Translations under genes and position numbers: made by a program
From: Staphylococcus saccharolyticus
GTDB lineage: Bacteria; Bacillota; Bacilli; Staphylococcales; Staphylococcaceae
Assembly: GCF_900458815.1 (NCBI RefSeq)
Contig: NZ_UHDZ01000001.1
Coordinates: 558,001 to 622,000 of the forward strand
DNA: 64,000 nt
Reading direction: 5' to 3'
The notes under the pieces: generated by a model
Database searches by the model: none
What the model was told of the DNA's origin: nothing
The model's input: the letters and a program-made list of their open reading frames with translations, nothing else
In this document: piece by piece, positions 20,158-28,954 of the stretch
Layout: each line of letters starts with the position of its first letter
Numbering within the stretch: the stretch's first letter is position 1

Positions 20158-20754
20158 ATGTTACGTAAATTATTATCTTTGACCATTATTTTATTTTTTA
20201 CATTAGGATGCTATAAACATGCTGATGCACACGTCACATTGAATCCTAATGAAAGTGAACCCGAATCGTATGATAAATATGATGTGAGAGTACCTGTAGA
20301 ACAAGATAATAATACTGTCAAAGTTGAATTAGAGATACCAAAGGGTTTAAATGTATCAAATGTTCAACCTGTTGAGGGTTTCAAGCATCATTTTACTAAA
20401 GATAACAAAGGAAATATTATGAAAATAACTTGGACTGCTACTGGTAAAGGTTTAGGCCCAAATGAATTTATTGAGTTTCCAATTGTAGTAGCGAATCCTA
20501 AGAGTGAAGGAACATTTAAATGGAAAGCTTATCAAACTTATGATAATGGTGATGTAGTTAAGTGGACTGATAAGGAAAATAGTGAACATCCTGCACCAAC
20601 TACCACTGTTAAAAAAGGAGCTAATTCCAATGGTAGTAAAGATGATTCACAATCAACAAATAGTGGTGGTTCAATTGCATTATGGATTGTTTCTATAATG
20701 GCAATCATTATTTCACTCGTTGCTTTGTTTAAGCATGCGCGTCATAAAAATTAA
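20158..20754 (+). CDS. YcnI-type copper-binding membrane-anchored protein (DUF1775)
   Basis: The 198-residue product has a signal peptide ending ADA, then mature HVTLNP. In YcnI of Bacillus an N-terminal His and nearby Glu bind Cu(II), and the equivalents are visible. The DUF1775 beta-sandwich spans about residues 25-145 (EIPKGLNVSNVQPVEG, FIEFPIVVANP), followed by a Ser/Asn-rich linker and a C-terminal helix with basic tail (about 172-192), which anchors it. ATG 20158 follows AAGGAGGAC. It belongs to the copCD operon; since copCD is destroyed, YcnI may act alone or be next to decay. Confidence 0.85.
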   Translation: MLRKLLSLTIILFFTLGCYKHADAHVTLNPNESEPESYDKYDVRVPVEQDNNTVKVELEIPKGLNVSNVQPVEGFKHHFTKDNKGNIMKITWTATGKGLGPNEFIEFPIVVANPKSEGTFKWKAYQTYDNGDVVKWTDKENSEHPAPTTTVKKGANSNGSKDDSQSTNSGGSIALWIVSIMAIIISLVALFKHARHKN

Positions 20755-20770
20755 AATATATAATGAGGGG

Positions 20771-20805
20771 CTTTCCAAAGGATGTTAAAACTTTTGGAAA
20801 GTTTA
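20771..20805 (+). terminator. Terminator after ycnI
   Basis: CTTTCCAAAGG pairs with CTTTTGGAAAG with one mismatch; GTTTAT follows. Confidence 0.6.
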
Positions 20806-20883
20806 TACATATTGACGTCTAGATATTGTCACTTTAATAATTATTATTATGTTCTATAATATAATTGTGAGGGAGGATTCATC

Positions 20884-21300
20884 ATGAGAAGATTACTGTA
20901 TTCATTTCTTTTTTATATGATTATTGGTTTGCTTAGTGGCTTTTATTATAGAGAACTCACAAAAGCGCATCATTTTACCGGTGATACACAATTAGCATTG
21001 GTACATACGCATACACTTATTTTAGGAATGTTTATGTTTCTATTGTTATTACCCCTAGAAAAAGTTTTTAAATTAAGTAGTTATTATTTATTTAATTGGT
21101 TTTTCTGTGTATATCATGTAGGTGTACTTATTACTATTGGTATGATGACGGTAAAAGGCACTTTCCAAGTGATTGGTGCTAAATTTTCCCCTGAAATGTT
21201 TGCTGGGTTCGCTGGAATAGGACATACTGGTATGCTAGCTGGATTATTGTTGTTGTTCCTTTTATTGAGACAAGCAACCGTTACTGAACCTAGAGACTAA
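20884..21300 (+). CDS. Four-helix membrane protein, DUF2871-like
   Basis: The 138-residue product is almost entirely membrane: helices at about residues 5-22, 42-58, 71-92 and 112-130. Conserved His lie in LALVHTHTLILGM and GIGHTGMLAG, reminiscent of heme-binding helix bundles; it fits the DUF2871 family known from staphylococci. Heme binding is only a guess. The start at 20884 follows GAGGGAGG. It is a single gene with its own terminator at 21308. Confidence 0.7.
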   Translation: MRRLLYSFLFYMIIGLLSGFYYRELTKAHHFTGDTQLALVHTHTLILGMFMFLLLLPLEKVFKLSSYYLFNWFFCVYHVGVLITIGMMTVKGTFQVIGAKFSPEMFAGFAGIGHTGMLAGLLLLFLLLRQATVTEPRD

Positions 21301-21307
21301 AGATAGG

Positions 21308-21355
21308 GTTTTGAGGCTGGGACAAGTTACTAAGTGTCTCAGCTAAAACTTTTTA
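21308..21355 (+). terminator. Terminator after the DUF2871-like gene
   Basis: GCTGGGACA (21316-21324) pairs with TGTCTCAGC (21335-21343), flanked by GTTTT/AAAAC; CTTTTT follows. Confidence 0.7.
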
Positions 21356-21382
21356 CAAAACGATTTGAAAGGTAGATTTAAT

Positions 21383-21784
21383 ATGGTAATTATTAAATTT
21401 GAAGCACCACAAGTTGAAGAGTATTGTGATTTAAGAGTGAGTGCAGGTATGAGCCCAAAATCAATTGAAGCGGCTAGGAAAGGACTTCCACACGCATGTT
21501 TTAATATCACAATATACGACAACGAATCTTTAATTGCTATGGGTCGTGTCATTGGAGATGGCGGTACAGTGTTTCAAATTGTTGATATTGCTGTAGATAA
21601 AGGGTACCAAGGTCGTGGTTATGGACGTATAATCATGGAAGAGATTATGACATATATAGAAAATGTGGCTGAAAAAGGAACTTACGTCAGTTTAATGGCT
21701 GATTATCCAGCAGACAAATTATATGAAAAGTTCGGATTTATTAGCACTGAGCCTTATTCTAAAGGAATGTATAAACAATATTAA
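21383..21784 (+). CDS. GNAT-family N-acetyltransferase
   Basis: This 133-residue GCN5-type enzyme moves an acetyl group from acetyl-CoA to an unknown amine. The CoA-binding motif A is clear: VDIAVDKGYQGRGYGRIIM (about residues 67-86, Q-G-R-G-Y-G), and the final strand has YEKFGFI. The ATG at 21383 is preferred, since GAAAGGTAG lies eight bases upstream; the TTG at 21365 is not supported. It is convergent with the YhdH-type gene, and both end at the shared hairpin 21789-21844. Confidence 0.85.
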   Translation: MVIIKFEAPQVEEYCDLRVSAGMSPKSIEAARKGLPHACFNITIYDNESLIAMGRVIGDGGTVFQIVDIAVDKGYQGRGYGRIIMEEIMTYIENVAEKGTYVSLMADYPADKLYEKFGFISTEPYSKGMYKQY

Positions 21785-21788
21785 AAAT

Positions 21789-21844
21789 AAACTAAAAAAG
21801 TCATTGGGTACATGTTTCACAGCATTCAATGACTTTTTTAGTTT
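21789..21844. terminator. Bidirectional terminator between convergent genes
   Basis: AAACTAAAAAAGTCATTG pairs perfectly with CAATGACTTTTTTAGTTT, an 18-bp stem with A and T runs on both sides, serving both the GNAT gene and the YhdH-type gene. Confidence 0.85.
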
Positions 21845-21863
21845 TATTAACAATATTTATATA

Positions 21864-22856
21864 TTAAGTATTAAAGTCTATTACAATACGTCCAGTGTTT
21901 TGATGATTGATCACTTCTTCAATGGCTTGAGGAATATTATCAAATGAAATGATATGTTTAATATCATGCAATTGATCAGGTTTTAAATCTTTAGCTAATC
22001 TTCGCCACACGCGTTTTCTTAGGTTAATAGGTGTGAATACGGAGTCTATACCAATAATACTAACGCCACGTAAGATGAACGGGAATACCGAAGTTTCAAA
22101 GTTGTAACCACCAGTCATACCGATAAGCGCGACACTACCATTATTGTCTAAACGTTTAACTATATATGGAAGGTTTTCTCCACCAACAGGGTCGATAGCA
22201 GCTTGCCATGTTCTTTTTTCTAAAGGTTTACTATCATTTTCAGGTAAACGCTCAATCACTTCTGAAGCACCTAACTTTTTAAGTTTATCAGCAACATTTT
22301 GTCGCCCGGTACTTGCTATGACGCTATAGCCTAAACTTTTTAACATAAGAAGTGAAATGGTACCAACACCTCCTGTTGCACCTCGTACAAGTACATCGTT
22401 ACCTTCTATAGACATCCCTGATTTTTCTAATTTTTCAATAGCTAAACCTGCACTATAGCCTGCAGTACCATAAATCATCGCTTCTTCTAAAGTTAAGTCC
22501 TCAGGTAGTTCAATTACCCATTCGGATTTAACTCGTGCATATTCACTGAAACCACCGTAATGACTTACACCTAGATCATAACTCGTCACAATCACTTTAT
22601 CTCCAACTTCAAATCCAGTAGCATTCGTTTCCTCAATCGTACCTGCTAAATCAATACCTGGGACCATTGGATATTCTTGAACGATTTTATTATTATCTTG
22701 AGTAGCTAGTGCATCTTTATAGTTGATTCCTGAATAATGAACTTTGATTAAAACATCGCCTTTTGGCAAATCATCTTTTGACAGCTGTTGATATTTGTGT
22801 GTAACATTACCATTCTTATCTTGATTAACTACGAAAGCTTTAAACGTTTCTACCAT
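21864..22856 (-). CDS. YhdH/YhfP-type MDR oxidoreductase (acryloyl-CoA reductase/quinone reductase)
   Basis: The 330-residue zinc-free medium-chain dehydrogenase uses NADPH to reduce acryloyl-CoA or quinone-like substrates. Visible marks are the N-terminal GroES-like fold with VHYSGINYKDALAT (about residues 36-50), PGIDLAGTIEE, and the NADPH-binding VRGATGGVGTISLLMLKSLG (about 145-165) followed by ASTGRQNVADKLKKLGA. There are no Zn-binding Cys clusters. The start at 22856 follows AAGGAGTG on the minus strand. It stands alone and shares a terminator with the convergent GNAT gene. Confidence 0.85.
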   Translation of the reverse strand: MVETFKAFVVNQDKNGNVTHKYQQLSKDDLPKGDVLIKVHYSGINYKDALATQDNNKIVQEYPMVPGIDLAGTIEETNATGFEVGDKVIVTSYDLGVSHYGGFSEYARVKSEWVIELPEDLTLEEAMIYGTAGYSAGLAIEKLEKSGMSIEGNDVLVRGATGGVGTISLLMLKSLGYSVIASTGRQNVADKLKKLGASEVIERLPENDSKPLEKRTWQAAIDPVGGENLPYIVKRLDNNGSVALIGMTGGYNFETSVFPFILRGVSIIGIDSVFTPINLRKRVWRRLAKDLKPDQLHDIKHIISFDNIPQAIEEVINHQNTGRIVIDFNT

Positions 22857-23092
22857 ATTTTATTCACTCCTTGAATTACCATCAATTCATTTTTCTTAGT
22901 GTAATATTTGCGAAATAAATTGTTATATTCTTTACCCTGATTATTTAATTTTAAAAATAACTACTCACTCTACTCTACAATTTTTTGATTTAAATTGCAT
23001 CAATTTTTAGAAATATAAATTTATTTACAGTTGACTTAAATGTTATTTCTTAGGAAATGCGTTAAAGTATTATTAACGAGATAAGGGGGCTT

Positions 23093-23608
23093 ATGACAGA
23101 AATCATACGTCAAGTTAAAAAAGAAGAGGTAGAACAATTACATGCCATCGCTAAGCGTACATTTTATGAAACTTTTAAAGAATCGTATAGTGATAAAGAT
23201 TTTGAAGCATTTTTTGCATCAGCATATAATATTGAACAATTAGAAAAAGAAGTAGCACAGATTTATTCATTTCATTATTTTTATGAGGTTAATAGTAAAA
23301 TAGTTGGATATTTAAAATTAGACATTAATGACGCTCAAACTGAAGATAAAGGTGACGATTATTTGGAAATACAGCGTATTTATTTTGGTAAAGCATATCA
23401 AGGAGGGGGTAGAGGTAAACAATTCATTGAGTTAGCAATTCAAAAAGCGATAAAATATCATAAGTCTAAGGTTTGGTTAGGTGTTTGGAAACATAATCTT
23501 CAAGCTATGGACTTTTATGACAAAATGGACTTTCATGTAACGGTGACACATGAGTTTTATACTGGTGATGTGATAGATAAGGATCTTATCATGGAAAAAG
23601 TTTTATAA
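23093..23608 (+). CDS. GNAT acetyltransferase, PaiA-like
   Basis: The 171-residue product resembles PaiA-type polyamine acetyltransferases. It begins TEIIRQVKKEEVEQLHAIAK, has the FYETFKESYSDKDFEAFF segment usual in this subgroup, a substrate-side LEIQRIYFGKAYQGGGRGKQ with the CoA-binding Q-G-G-G-R-G-K (about residues 101-108), and WLGVWKHNLQAMDFYDKMDF near the end. ATG 23093 follows AAGGGGG. The substrate is inferred from similarity only. It is monocistronic and intact. Confidence 0.82.
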   Translation: MTEIIRQVKKEEVEQLHAIAKRTFYETFKESYSDKDFEAFFASAYNIEQLEKEVAQIYSFHYFYEVNSKIVGYLKLDINDAQTEDKGDDYLEIQRIYFGKAYQGGGRGKQFIELAIQKAIKYHKSKVWLGVWKHNLQAMDFYDKMDFHVTVTHEFYTGDVIDKDLIMEKVL

Positions 23609-23811
23609 TTTTAACATTGATAGTCCTAATGTATATACAACAAAATATTTAACTCATTATTATTAGCATTTGAGAGAGAGATTAGATATAATTGCAATGT
23701 TAAATTTTTGTAAATCCTTAGTAAATGAGTAAACGATAAATATCGAGGATTTGTCGGTAAGTCAAATTTAAATTTGTGTCATTCTTATATTAGACAGAAA
23801 GGACGTATAGC

Positions 23812-25980
23812 ATGAATACACTGACAATTATTGTCACATACTATAATTCGGAGGAGTATATTCAAAGTTGTTTAGAAAGTATTAAGCAACAGCGAACTCA
23901 AGATTTTGAACTTATTATTGTAAACGATGGTTCTACAGATCAAAGTGAACAGTTAATGCATGAAACTTTAAAAGATTATGATAAAAAAGTTAATTTCATT
24001 AATTTGAAAAATAATCAAGGTCACGCACACGCACGTAACGTTGCATTAGGTGAAGTAGAGACACCGTATTTCATGTTTTTAGATGCTGATGATGAGTTGG
24101 CCTCTTATGCAATAACATTTTATTTAGAGAAATTTAACTATACAGATGGTTTAATTGCTCCGATACATTCATTCACTACTAAACGTCCTCAAATTGTTGA
24201 TTTAGATCGTGTGACAGTAGAATTTCGTAACGCTAATACTAATGTTAATGAATTTTTAAGAAAGCAATCTGTATGTAATATTATTTTTAGAACAGCAATA
24301 GTTAAAGCCCATCATATTCGTTTCAATGAAGATTTAAATATCTATACTGACTGGTCATTTGTGCTTGAGTACATGAAATATGTAAATAAATTTGTACGTA
24401 TATTAAACTTTCCATTTTATTTCCGTGGGGAAGTTTTCGATCCATTTGAAACATTGACACTTAGTGAACAAAGTTTTGATGTTCTTTTTGAGGACTATGT
24501 GAAAAGTTTCTATGATGCTTTAGAGAGAACAACAAATAAAGATACTCGAGAGTTTATTGTTGATAAAATGGTAAGAAAAATTGCTAATGAGTTTGATCCA
24601 ATGCGTCATGATATTAAAGAACGTTATTACAAGCATAAAGCTACTCTTGTAGAATTATCAAAATTTTTAAATGTTCATTTAGCCAAACATCAAAGACTTA
24701 TCAATAAAATTGAAACAGTTTTATTGATGTACAATGTTACTGATAAAGCATTTAAAGTGAACCAATTTAGAAAGACACTTAGACATGTTAAGAATGTTGT
24801 CTTAAGAAGAAAAAATAAAGAACGTTCAGTTTATGAACTTACAGATAAAGAAGAAAATGTTAAATTTGAAACAATCGTCTTTGAATCATTTGGTGGTAAA
24901 AACTATAGTGATAGTCCTAAATACATTTATGAATATATGCAAAAATATTATCCGAATTACCGATATGTGTGGTCTCTTAAAAATCCAGATAAAAGTGTTG
25001 TGCCGGGCAATGCCATTAAGGTAAAACGTGGTTCAACTGAATACTACCAAGCCTACTCAGAGGCAAGTTACTGGGTTTCAAATGCTCGTACACCTCTATA
25101 TTTAAATAAAAAAGATAATCAAACATATATTCAAACTTGGCATGGAACCCCCCTTAAACGCTTGGCGAATGACATGAAAGTAGTTCGTATGCCAGGTACT
25201 ACGACTGCAAGATATAAAAGAAATTTCAATCTTGAGACGACACGTTGGGATTATTTAATTTCACCTAATAGGTATTCTTCAGAAATATTTAGAAGTGCTT
25301 TTTGGATGGATGAGCATAGAATTTTGGAAATTGGTTATCCTAGAAATGATGTTTTAGTTAACAGAGCGAGTGATAAAAATTATATTAATGAAATTAAAAA
25401 GAATTTAAATTTATCAAGCGATAAAAAGGTCATCACGTATGCACCAACTTGGAGAGATGACGAATTTGTCAGTAAGGGTAAATATTTATTTGAGCTTAAA
25501 ATTGATCTAGATAATCTCTATAAAGAACTTGGTGATAAATATGTTATTTTACTGCGCATGCATTATCTTATTTCTAATGTGCTAGATCTCTCAGGTTACG
25601 AAAACTTTGCTATAGATGTCTCTAATTATAATGATGTATCAGAGTTATTCTTGATTAGTGATTGTCTAATTACTGATTATTCATCAGTTATGTTCGACTA
25701 CGGCATTTTAAAACGTCCTCAATTCTTCTTCGCTTATGATATTGATAAATATGATAAAGGGTTAAGAGGTTTTTATATGGACTATATGAAAGACTTGCCA
25801 GGTCCTATATATACTGAGCCATATGGTTTAGCTAAAGCATTAAAAGATTTAGGAAAAGTTCAAAACGAGTACCAAGATAAAATTGACGCATTTTATGATA
25901 GATTCTGTTCTGTAGATGACGGCAAGGCCTCCCAATATATCGGTGATTTGATTCATAAAGATATAAAAAATAACAGATAA
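23812..25980 (+). CDS. Fused GT2 glycosyltransferase and CDP-glycerol glycerophosphotransferase (TagF-like)
   Basis: This 722-residue, probably membrane-associated protein combines two wall-polymer domains. Residues about 1-220 are a GT-A family 2 domain with TIIVTYYNSEEYIQ, VNDGSTDQSEQ and the metal-binding DADDE. Residues about 345-715 are a TagF/TarF-type polymerase with the catalytic HGTPLKRL, YAPTWRDDEF and ITDYSSVMFDY. Such proteins build glycosylated poly(glycerol-phosphate) teichoic acids or related capsules. A terminator follows at 26006. It is the largest gene in the window, and together with the genes at 26.9 and 30.6 kb it suggests an accessory teichoic-acid locus. The exact polymer is unknown. 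Confidence 0.85.
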   Translation: MNTLTIIVTYYNSEEYIQSCLESIKQQRTQDFELIIVNDGSTDQSEQLMHETLKDYDKKVNFINLKNNQGHAHARNVALGEVETPYFMFLDADDELASYAITFYLEKFNYTDGLIAPIHSFTTKRPQIVDLDRVTVEFRNANTNVNEFLRKQSVCNIIFRTAIVKAHHIRFNEDLNIYTDWSFVLEYMKYVNKFVRILNFPFYFRGEVFDPFETLTLSEQSFDVLFEDYVKSFYDALERTTNKDTREFIVDKMVRKIANEFDPMRHDIKERYYKHKATLVELSKFLNVHLAKHQRLINKIETVLLMYNVTDKAFKVNQFRKTLRHVKNVVLRRKNKERSVYELTDKEENVKFETIVFESFGGKNYSDSPKYIYEYMQKYYPNYRYVWSLKNPDKSVVPGNAIKVKRGSTEYYQAYSEASYWVSNARTPLYLNKKDNQTYIQTWHGTPLKRLANDMKVVRMPGTTTARYKRNFNLETTRWDYLISPNRYSSEIFRSAFWMDEHRILEIGYPRNDVLVNRASDKNYINEIKKNLNLSSDKKVITYAPTWRDDEFVSKGKYLFELKIDLDNLYKELGDKYVILLRMHYLISNVLDLSGYENFAIDVSNYNDVSELFLISDCLITDYSSVMFDYGILKRPQFFFAYDIDKYDKGLRGFYMDYMKDLPGPIYTEPYGLAKALKDLGKVQNEYQDKIDAFYDRFCSVDDGKASQYIGDLIHKDIKNNR

Positions 25981-26005
25981 ACTTCATACTTAATTAATAA
26001 GTTTA

Positions 26006-26045
26006 GGGTATAATATTAGTAAGAAACTAATATTATACCCTTTTT
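26006..26045 (+). terminator. Strong terminator after the TagF-like fusion gene
   Basis: GGGTATAATATTAGT pairs perfectly with ACTAATATTATACCC around AAGAA, followed by TTTTT. Confidence 0.9.
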
Positions 26046-26110
26046 ATGTTTTAAGGAGGGATAGAAATTAAATTTCGATTAGTGGTGAAATCAAGTAAGA
26101 GGCGATTTAC

Positions 26111-26688
26111 ATGAAAAAGTTATTTGCAAGTGTTACTATTTTATCTCTTTTATTGGCAGGTTGTGCCCATGGTGGAAAAGACAATAATGAGAAAAAAATA
26201 ATAGTTCGAAAACAGAACAAAAAGATAAACAAACGAACCATGATTCTAAGAATAAGTCAAACAAACAGGATAATCCTAAAGATAAAAATAGTAATCGGCA
26301 ACAAACGTCTTCAAATTCAACATTTAACCAAGAGAATCAATCATCTAATCAAACCCAAGCTACACAAAATAATAAGGATTACGTGGCTCCATACCATAGC
26401 CGAAATGCAACAAAAGTAGCTAGAAACCTTTCTCCATTTGAAGGTAATCAAGCTCAAGCTTTACAACAATTACCTAATTTCAAAACGTCACTAAATATCG
26501 CTAAAAATGAGGCGAATATGTTTGGTAATTCTAATAAAACATATAATGATTATTCTATCGAATCAACAGATGATGGTTATAGATATGTCTTTAGTTTTAA
26601 AGCCCCTTCTAAAAAAGGCATTTATTCTATTGTAACAGTCAATCGTCAAGGACAACCTACAGTGGTTGATCCGAATTATCAACAATAA
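26111..26688 (+). pseudogene. Lipoprotein with Asn/Gln/Lys-rich linker, frameshift in an A7 run
   Basis: From ATG 26111 the product starts with a lipoprotein signal (FASVTILSLLLAGCAHGG, lipobox LAGC). After DNNEKK the frame is lost in a run of seven A near 26192-26198. Removing or adding the right base gives a disordered linker ([18 protein letters not shown] and [15 protein letters not shown]) and a C-terminal domain from [16 protein letters not shown] to DPNYQQ, about 192 residues in all. A related lipoprotein is common next to these wall-polymer genes in staphylococci. The only lesion is in a homopolymer, so it may be error, slippage or a reversible switch. Function unknown. Confidence 0.75.
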
Positions 26689-26715
26689 TTTAAATAAAAC
26701 AAGCCCGAGATAGAA

Positions 26716-26767
26716 AGCTCCCTTCAAAGTAGACATTAACAAATGAAAACTTTGAAGAGAGTTTTTT
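26716..26767 (+). terminator. Terminator after the lipoprotein gene
   Basis: AGCTCCCTTCAAAGT pairs with ACTTTGAAGAGAGTT with one mismatch; TTTTT follows. Confidence 0.7.
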
Positions 26768-26773
26768 ACGTAT

Positions 26774-26884
26774 CGGCCGGCAGTTGATGATTGAAATGAA
26801 AATGTGCTTATATCAAGTTTTTCATTTCTAGTCCTCGTTGTCGGGGTGAGACCACGAATTTAATACGAATTCTCTCCCACTCTC
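26774..26884 (-). repeat. Staphylococcal intergenic repeat, copy A
   Basis: Read on the minus strand this contains GAGTGGGAGAGAATTCGTAT, TCACCCCGACAACGA, GGACTAGAAATGAAAAACTT and TAAGCACATTTTCA. The same blocks in the same order appear on the plus strand at 59344-59500. It is GC-richer than its surroundings and resembles the GTGGGACAGAA-type intergenic repeats common in staphylococci. It lies just past the 3' end of the TagF-like gene at 26888. Confidence 0.75.
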
Positions 26885-26887
26885 GTT

Positions 26888-28597
26888 TTAGCTTATATAG
26901 ACTGAATTTAATAATTGAGTAATCAGACGGCTAATATCTTCTAATGAATTATTCTGAGTGTTGATATAGTTATTTTCTATACGTGTAATATTATTAGTAA
27001 TTAAATCATTAGTTAATAAATCAGAGTCAGTATACCATACTGGTTTTAAACTATTTATTATTTCATCATACACGCCACGCTCTTTTATATAATTTGAATG
27101 CTGAGGTGTATATAGACATACTTGTTTATTAACAGTTAAAGCATCAAAAATAATTGATGAATAATCGGTTAAGACAATATCTGAGATAATAAGTAAATCT
27201 TGTGTTTCAACACTTTTAGGCGGAATAATGACATTTTCAGGTAGAACATGATGACTATCTTCGTCATAATTGCTTTCAATATGACCTTTAAAAATAACGT
27301 TATATTTACTTAACAATTGTTCTTTAACTGGTAGTAAATCTTCATTAGATGTTTCAGTTTTCCAAGTAGGCAAATAAAGCAATACTGGTTTAGACGGGTC
27401 AATGTTTAATCCTTTTATCAGTCGCTTAATTAATGAAATATCATTCTCTCTATTCGTTAAGTAATTTACTCTTGGGTAACCAACAGGTAATACTTCTAAT
27501 TTTTGAGATGGAAAAGCTGATTCAAAGTTATTTACAGCAGCTTTTGAGTCCACAATTAGGTAATCTTGGTGTAACCATTTATTATATTTACGGGCACGGT
27601 AGTTATAAATATTTAAGTTTTGATGAGGTTCTTTGCTATCTAAAAATAATCGTTTGATTGGTGTACCATGCCATAGTTGAATGACTTTACCATTTGGAAA
27701 AATATTATCAGGTAGATAGCTTTCGATAATAACCACACGTGCACTTTCAATTAATGTTTTTGCTTGTTCATCTTCTGGTGAAATAAAATGTGGTCCCGTT
27801 CTATCATTTGTTATAAAATAAGATTCAACGGTAGCATTACGTTTAACGAAATAATTAAATAAATATTTTGAATTACCTCGATAACCATAGTCAAATCCCA
27901 AAAAGACGACATGATTCTCAGTTTTTGATTCATTCTTTTCATAAATGTAACTAATTTCTTTATGTTTACGCAATGAATAATTCTTAACAGGATTGGATAA
28001 CCAGCGAGGTGCTTTAAATTTAGTGCTCAGTAGAACCGAATCATAATATCTAATGCTATCATGGTCATTAAATGGCACCCGTGTAAACGGGATTCTTTGT
28101 TTATGTTCATAAGCAATCTTATTTAAGAAAAATTGATCTCTATAGGTTACCTCATTACGATCAAATGAACGCCAAAATACCTTACTTGTTTTAAGTGGAG
28201 TTTTAAAATCCAATGCCACATGACCATCTACGGCAACATGGCCTTTGAGAAGTGTTAGTAACGCTAAGTCAAAAATATTTTCAACCTCAAACTTATTCAT
28301 GAGTTTTAATGCAGCATTGATTTCGTATATTACATTTGGATATAGATTAATATTCTTGACCCAATCTTCAAAGTTGACGTAATCCTTACCAAAATATTTA
28401 CAATCATTTAAATATTGGTGATGTAACGTATAATCTACTACAAACGAAGTAGTAGGTAGTTCTATAGATTTAAGCATTGACTGATGTATTTGGATTTCAT
28501 TAGAATAAGGAACAACATGCGTATATCCTTCATTTAATGCTCTTTCAAGTTGTTCGGTAAATTTTGTCATATTTGAAATATTGATTTGTTTTATCAT
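26888..28597 (-). CDS. CDP-glycerol glycerophosphotransferase-type wall polymer enzyme
   Basis: This 569-residue protein has an N-terminal region of about 200 residues without a clear family mark and a C-terminal TagF/TagB-type GT-B domain. Motifs are FLGFDYGYRGNSKYLF, the catalytic WHGTPIKRLF (about residue 310), LYLPTWKTETSNED, the HVLPENVIIPP region and LTDYSSIIFDALT (about 480). It likely transfers glycerol-phosphate or a related unit to a wall polymer. It converges with the fused TagF-like gene at 23812 and is not a duplicate of it. It is the only gene on its transcript. The start at 28597 follows AGAAGGAAG. Confidence 0.82.
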   Translation of the reverse strand: MIKQINISNMTKFTEQLERALNEGYTHVVPYSNEIQIHQSMLKSIELPTTSFVVDYTLHHQYLNDCKYFGKDYVNFEDWVKNINLYPNVIYEINAALKLMNKFEVENIFDLALLTLLKGHVAVDGHVALDFKTPLKTSKVFWRSFDRNEVTYRDQFFLNKIAYEHKQRIPFTRVPFNDHDSIRYYDSVLLSTKFKAPRWLSNPVKNYSLRKHKEISYIYEKNESKTENHVVFLGFDYGYRGNSKYLFNYFVKRNATVESYFITNDRTGPHFISPEDEQAKTLIESARVVIIESYLPDNIFPNGKVIQLWHGTPIKRLFLDSKEPHQNLNIYNYRARKYNKWLHQDYLIVDSKAAVNNFESAFPSQKLEVLPVGYPRVNYLTNRENDISLIKRLIKGLNIDPSKPVLLYLPTWKTETSNEDLLPVKEQLLSKYNVIFKGHIESNYDEDSHHVLPENVIIPPKSVETQDLLIISDIVLTDYSSIIFDALTVNKQVCLYTPQHSNYIKERGVYDEIINSLKPVWYTDSDLLTNDLITNNITRIENNYINTQNNSLEDISRLITQLLNSVYIS

Positions 28598-28903
28598 AAA
28601 ACTTCCTTCTATCTCTTAACGGTTATTTTGTATTCTTATTTTATCACGCTCCATTACATAATTCATGTAAACTTGTTATGAAAGAATATATATGCTTTAT
28701 AACTATTAAAATAATATGTTATAAAAAAGATTTATTAAAAATTGATTTCTCATATCATACTGTTATAAAATAAGTCAATAACATTGAACTTTTTACTGAA
28801 AAATGTTATATTTTTCTTGTAAAAATGGTTACGATATGCTTGTGGGAGTCGTACTGATTTAATACAATTTTTAACATATTATTATATTATTAAGGGGGAC
28901 AGT
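28598..28903. other. Intergenic region upstream of lctP
   Basis: This AT-rich stretch separates the divergent TagF-like gene from lctP. It holds a TGTTAT (28761-28766) / ATAACA (28778-28783) inverted pair and several scattered TGTTAT copies. I do not find a convincing Rex site (TTGTGAA-type dyad) or clear -35/-10 pair. Confidence 0.4.
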
Positions 28904-28930
28904 ATGGGTCTACCTCGTTTACATGACTGA
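28904..28930 (+). CDS. Possible 8-residue leader peptide in front of lctP
   Basis: ATGGGTCTACCTCGTTTACA begins an open frame encoding MGLPRLHD and a TGA. TAAGGGGGAC gives it a better ribosome site than most full genes here, with a short gap to the ATG. It stops 24 nt before the lctP start, which has its own site AGGAGAG. No attenuator hairpin with a T-run is visible between them. It may be a translated leader that couples or tunes lctP, or only a chance frame behind a ribosome-site-like sequence. Confidence 0.35.
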   Translation: MGLPRLHD

Positions 28931-28954
28931 AAGATTTAATTAGGAGAGTTCAAA

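Noticed and set aside
28598..28903. Rex-type redox operator before lctP
   Set aside because: TGTTAT/ATAACA pairs are present, but no TTGTGAA-N4-TTCACAA-like dyad can be seen.
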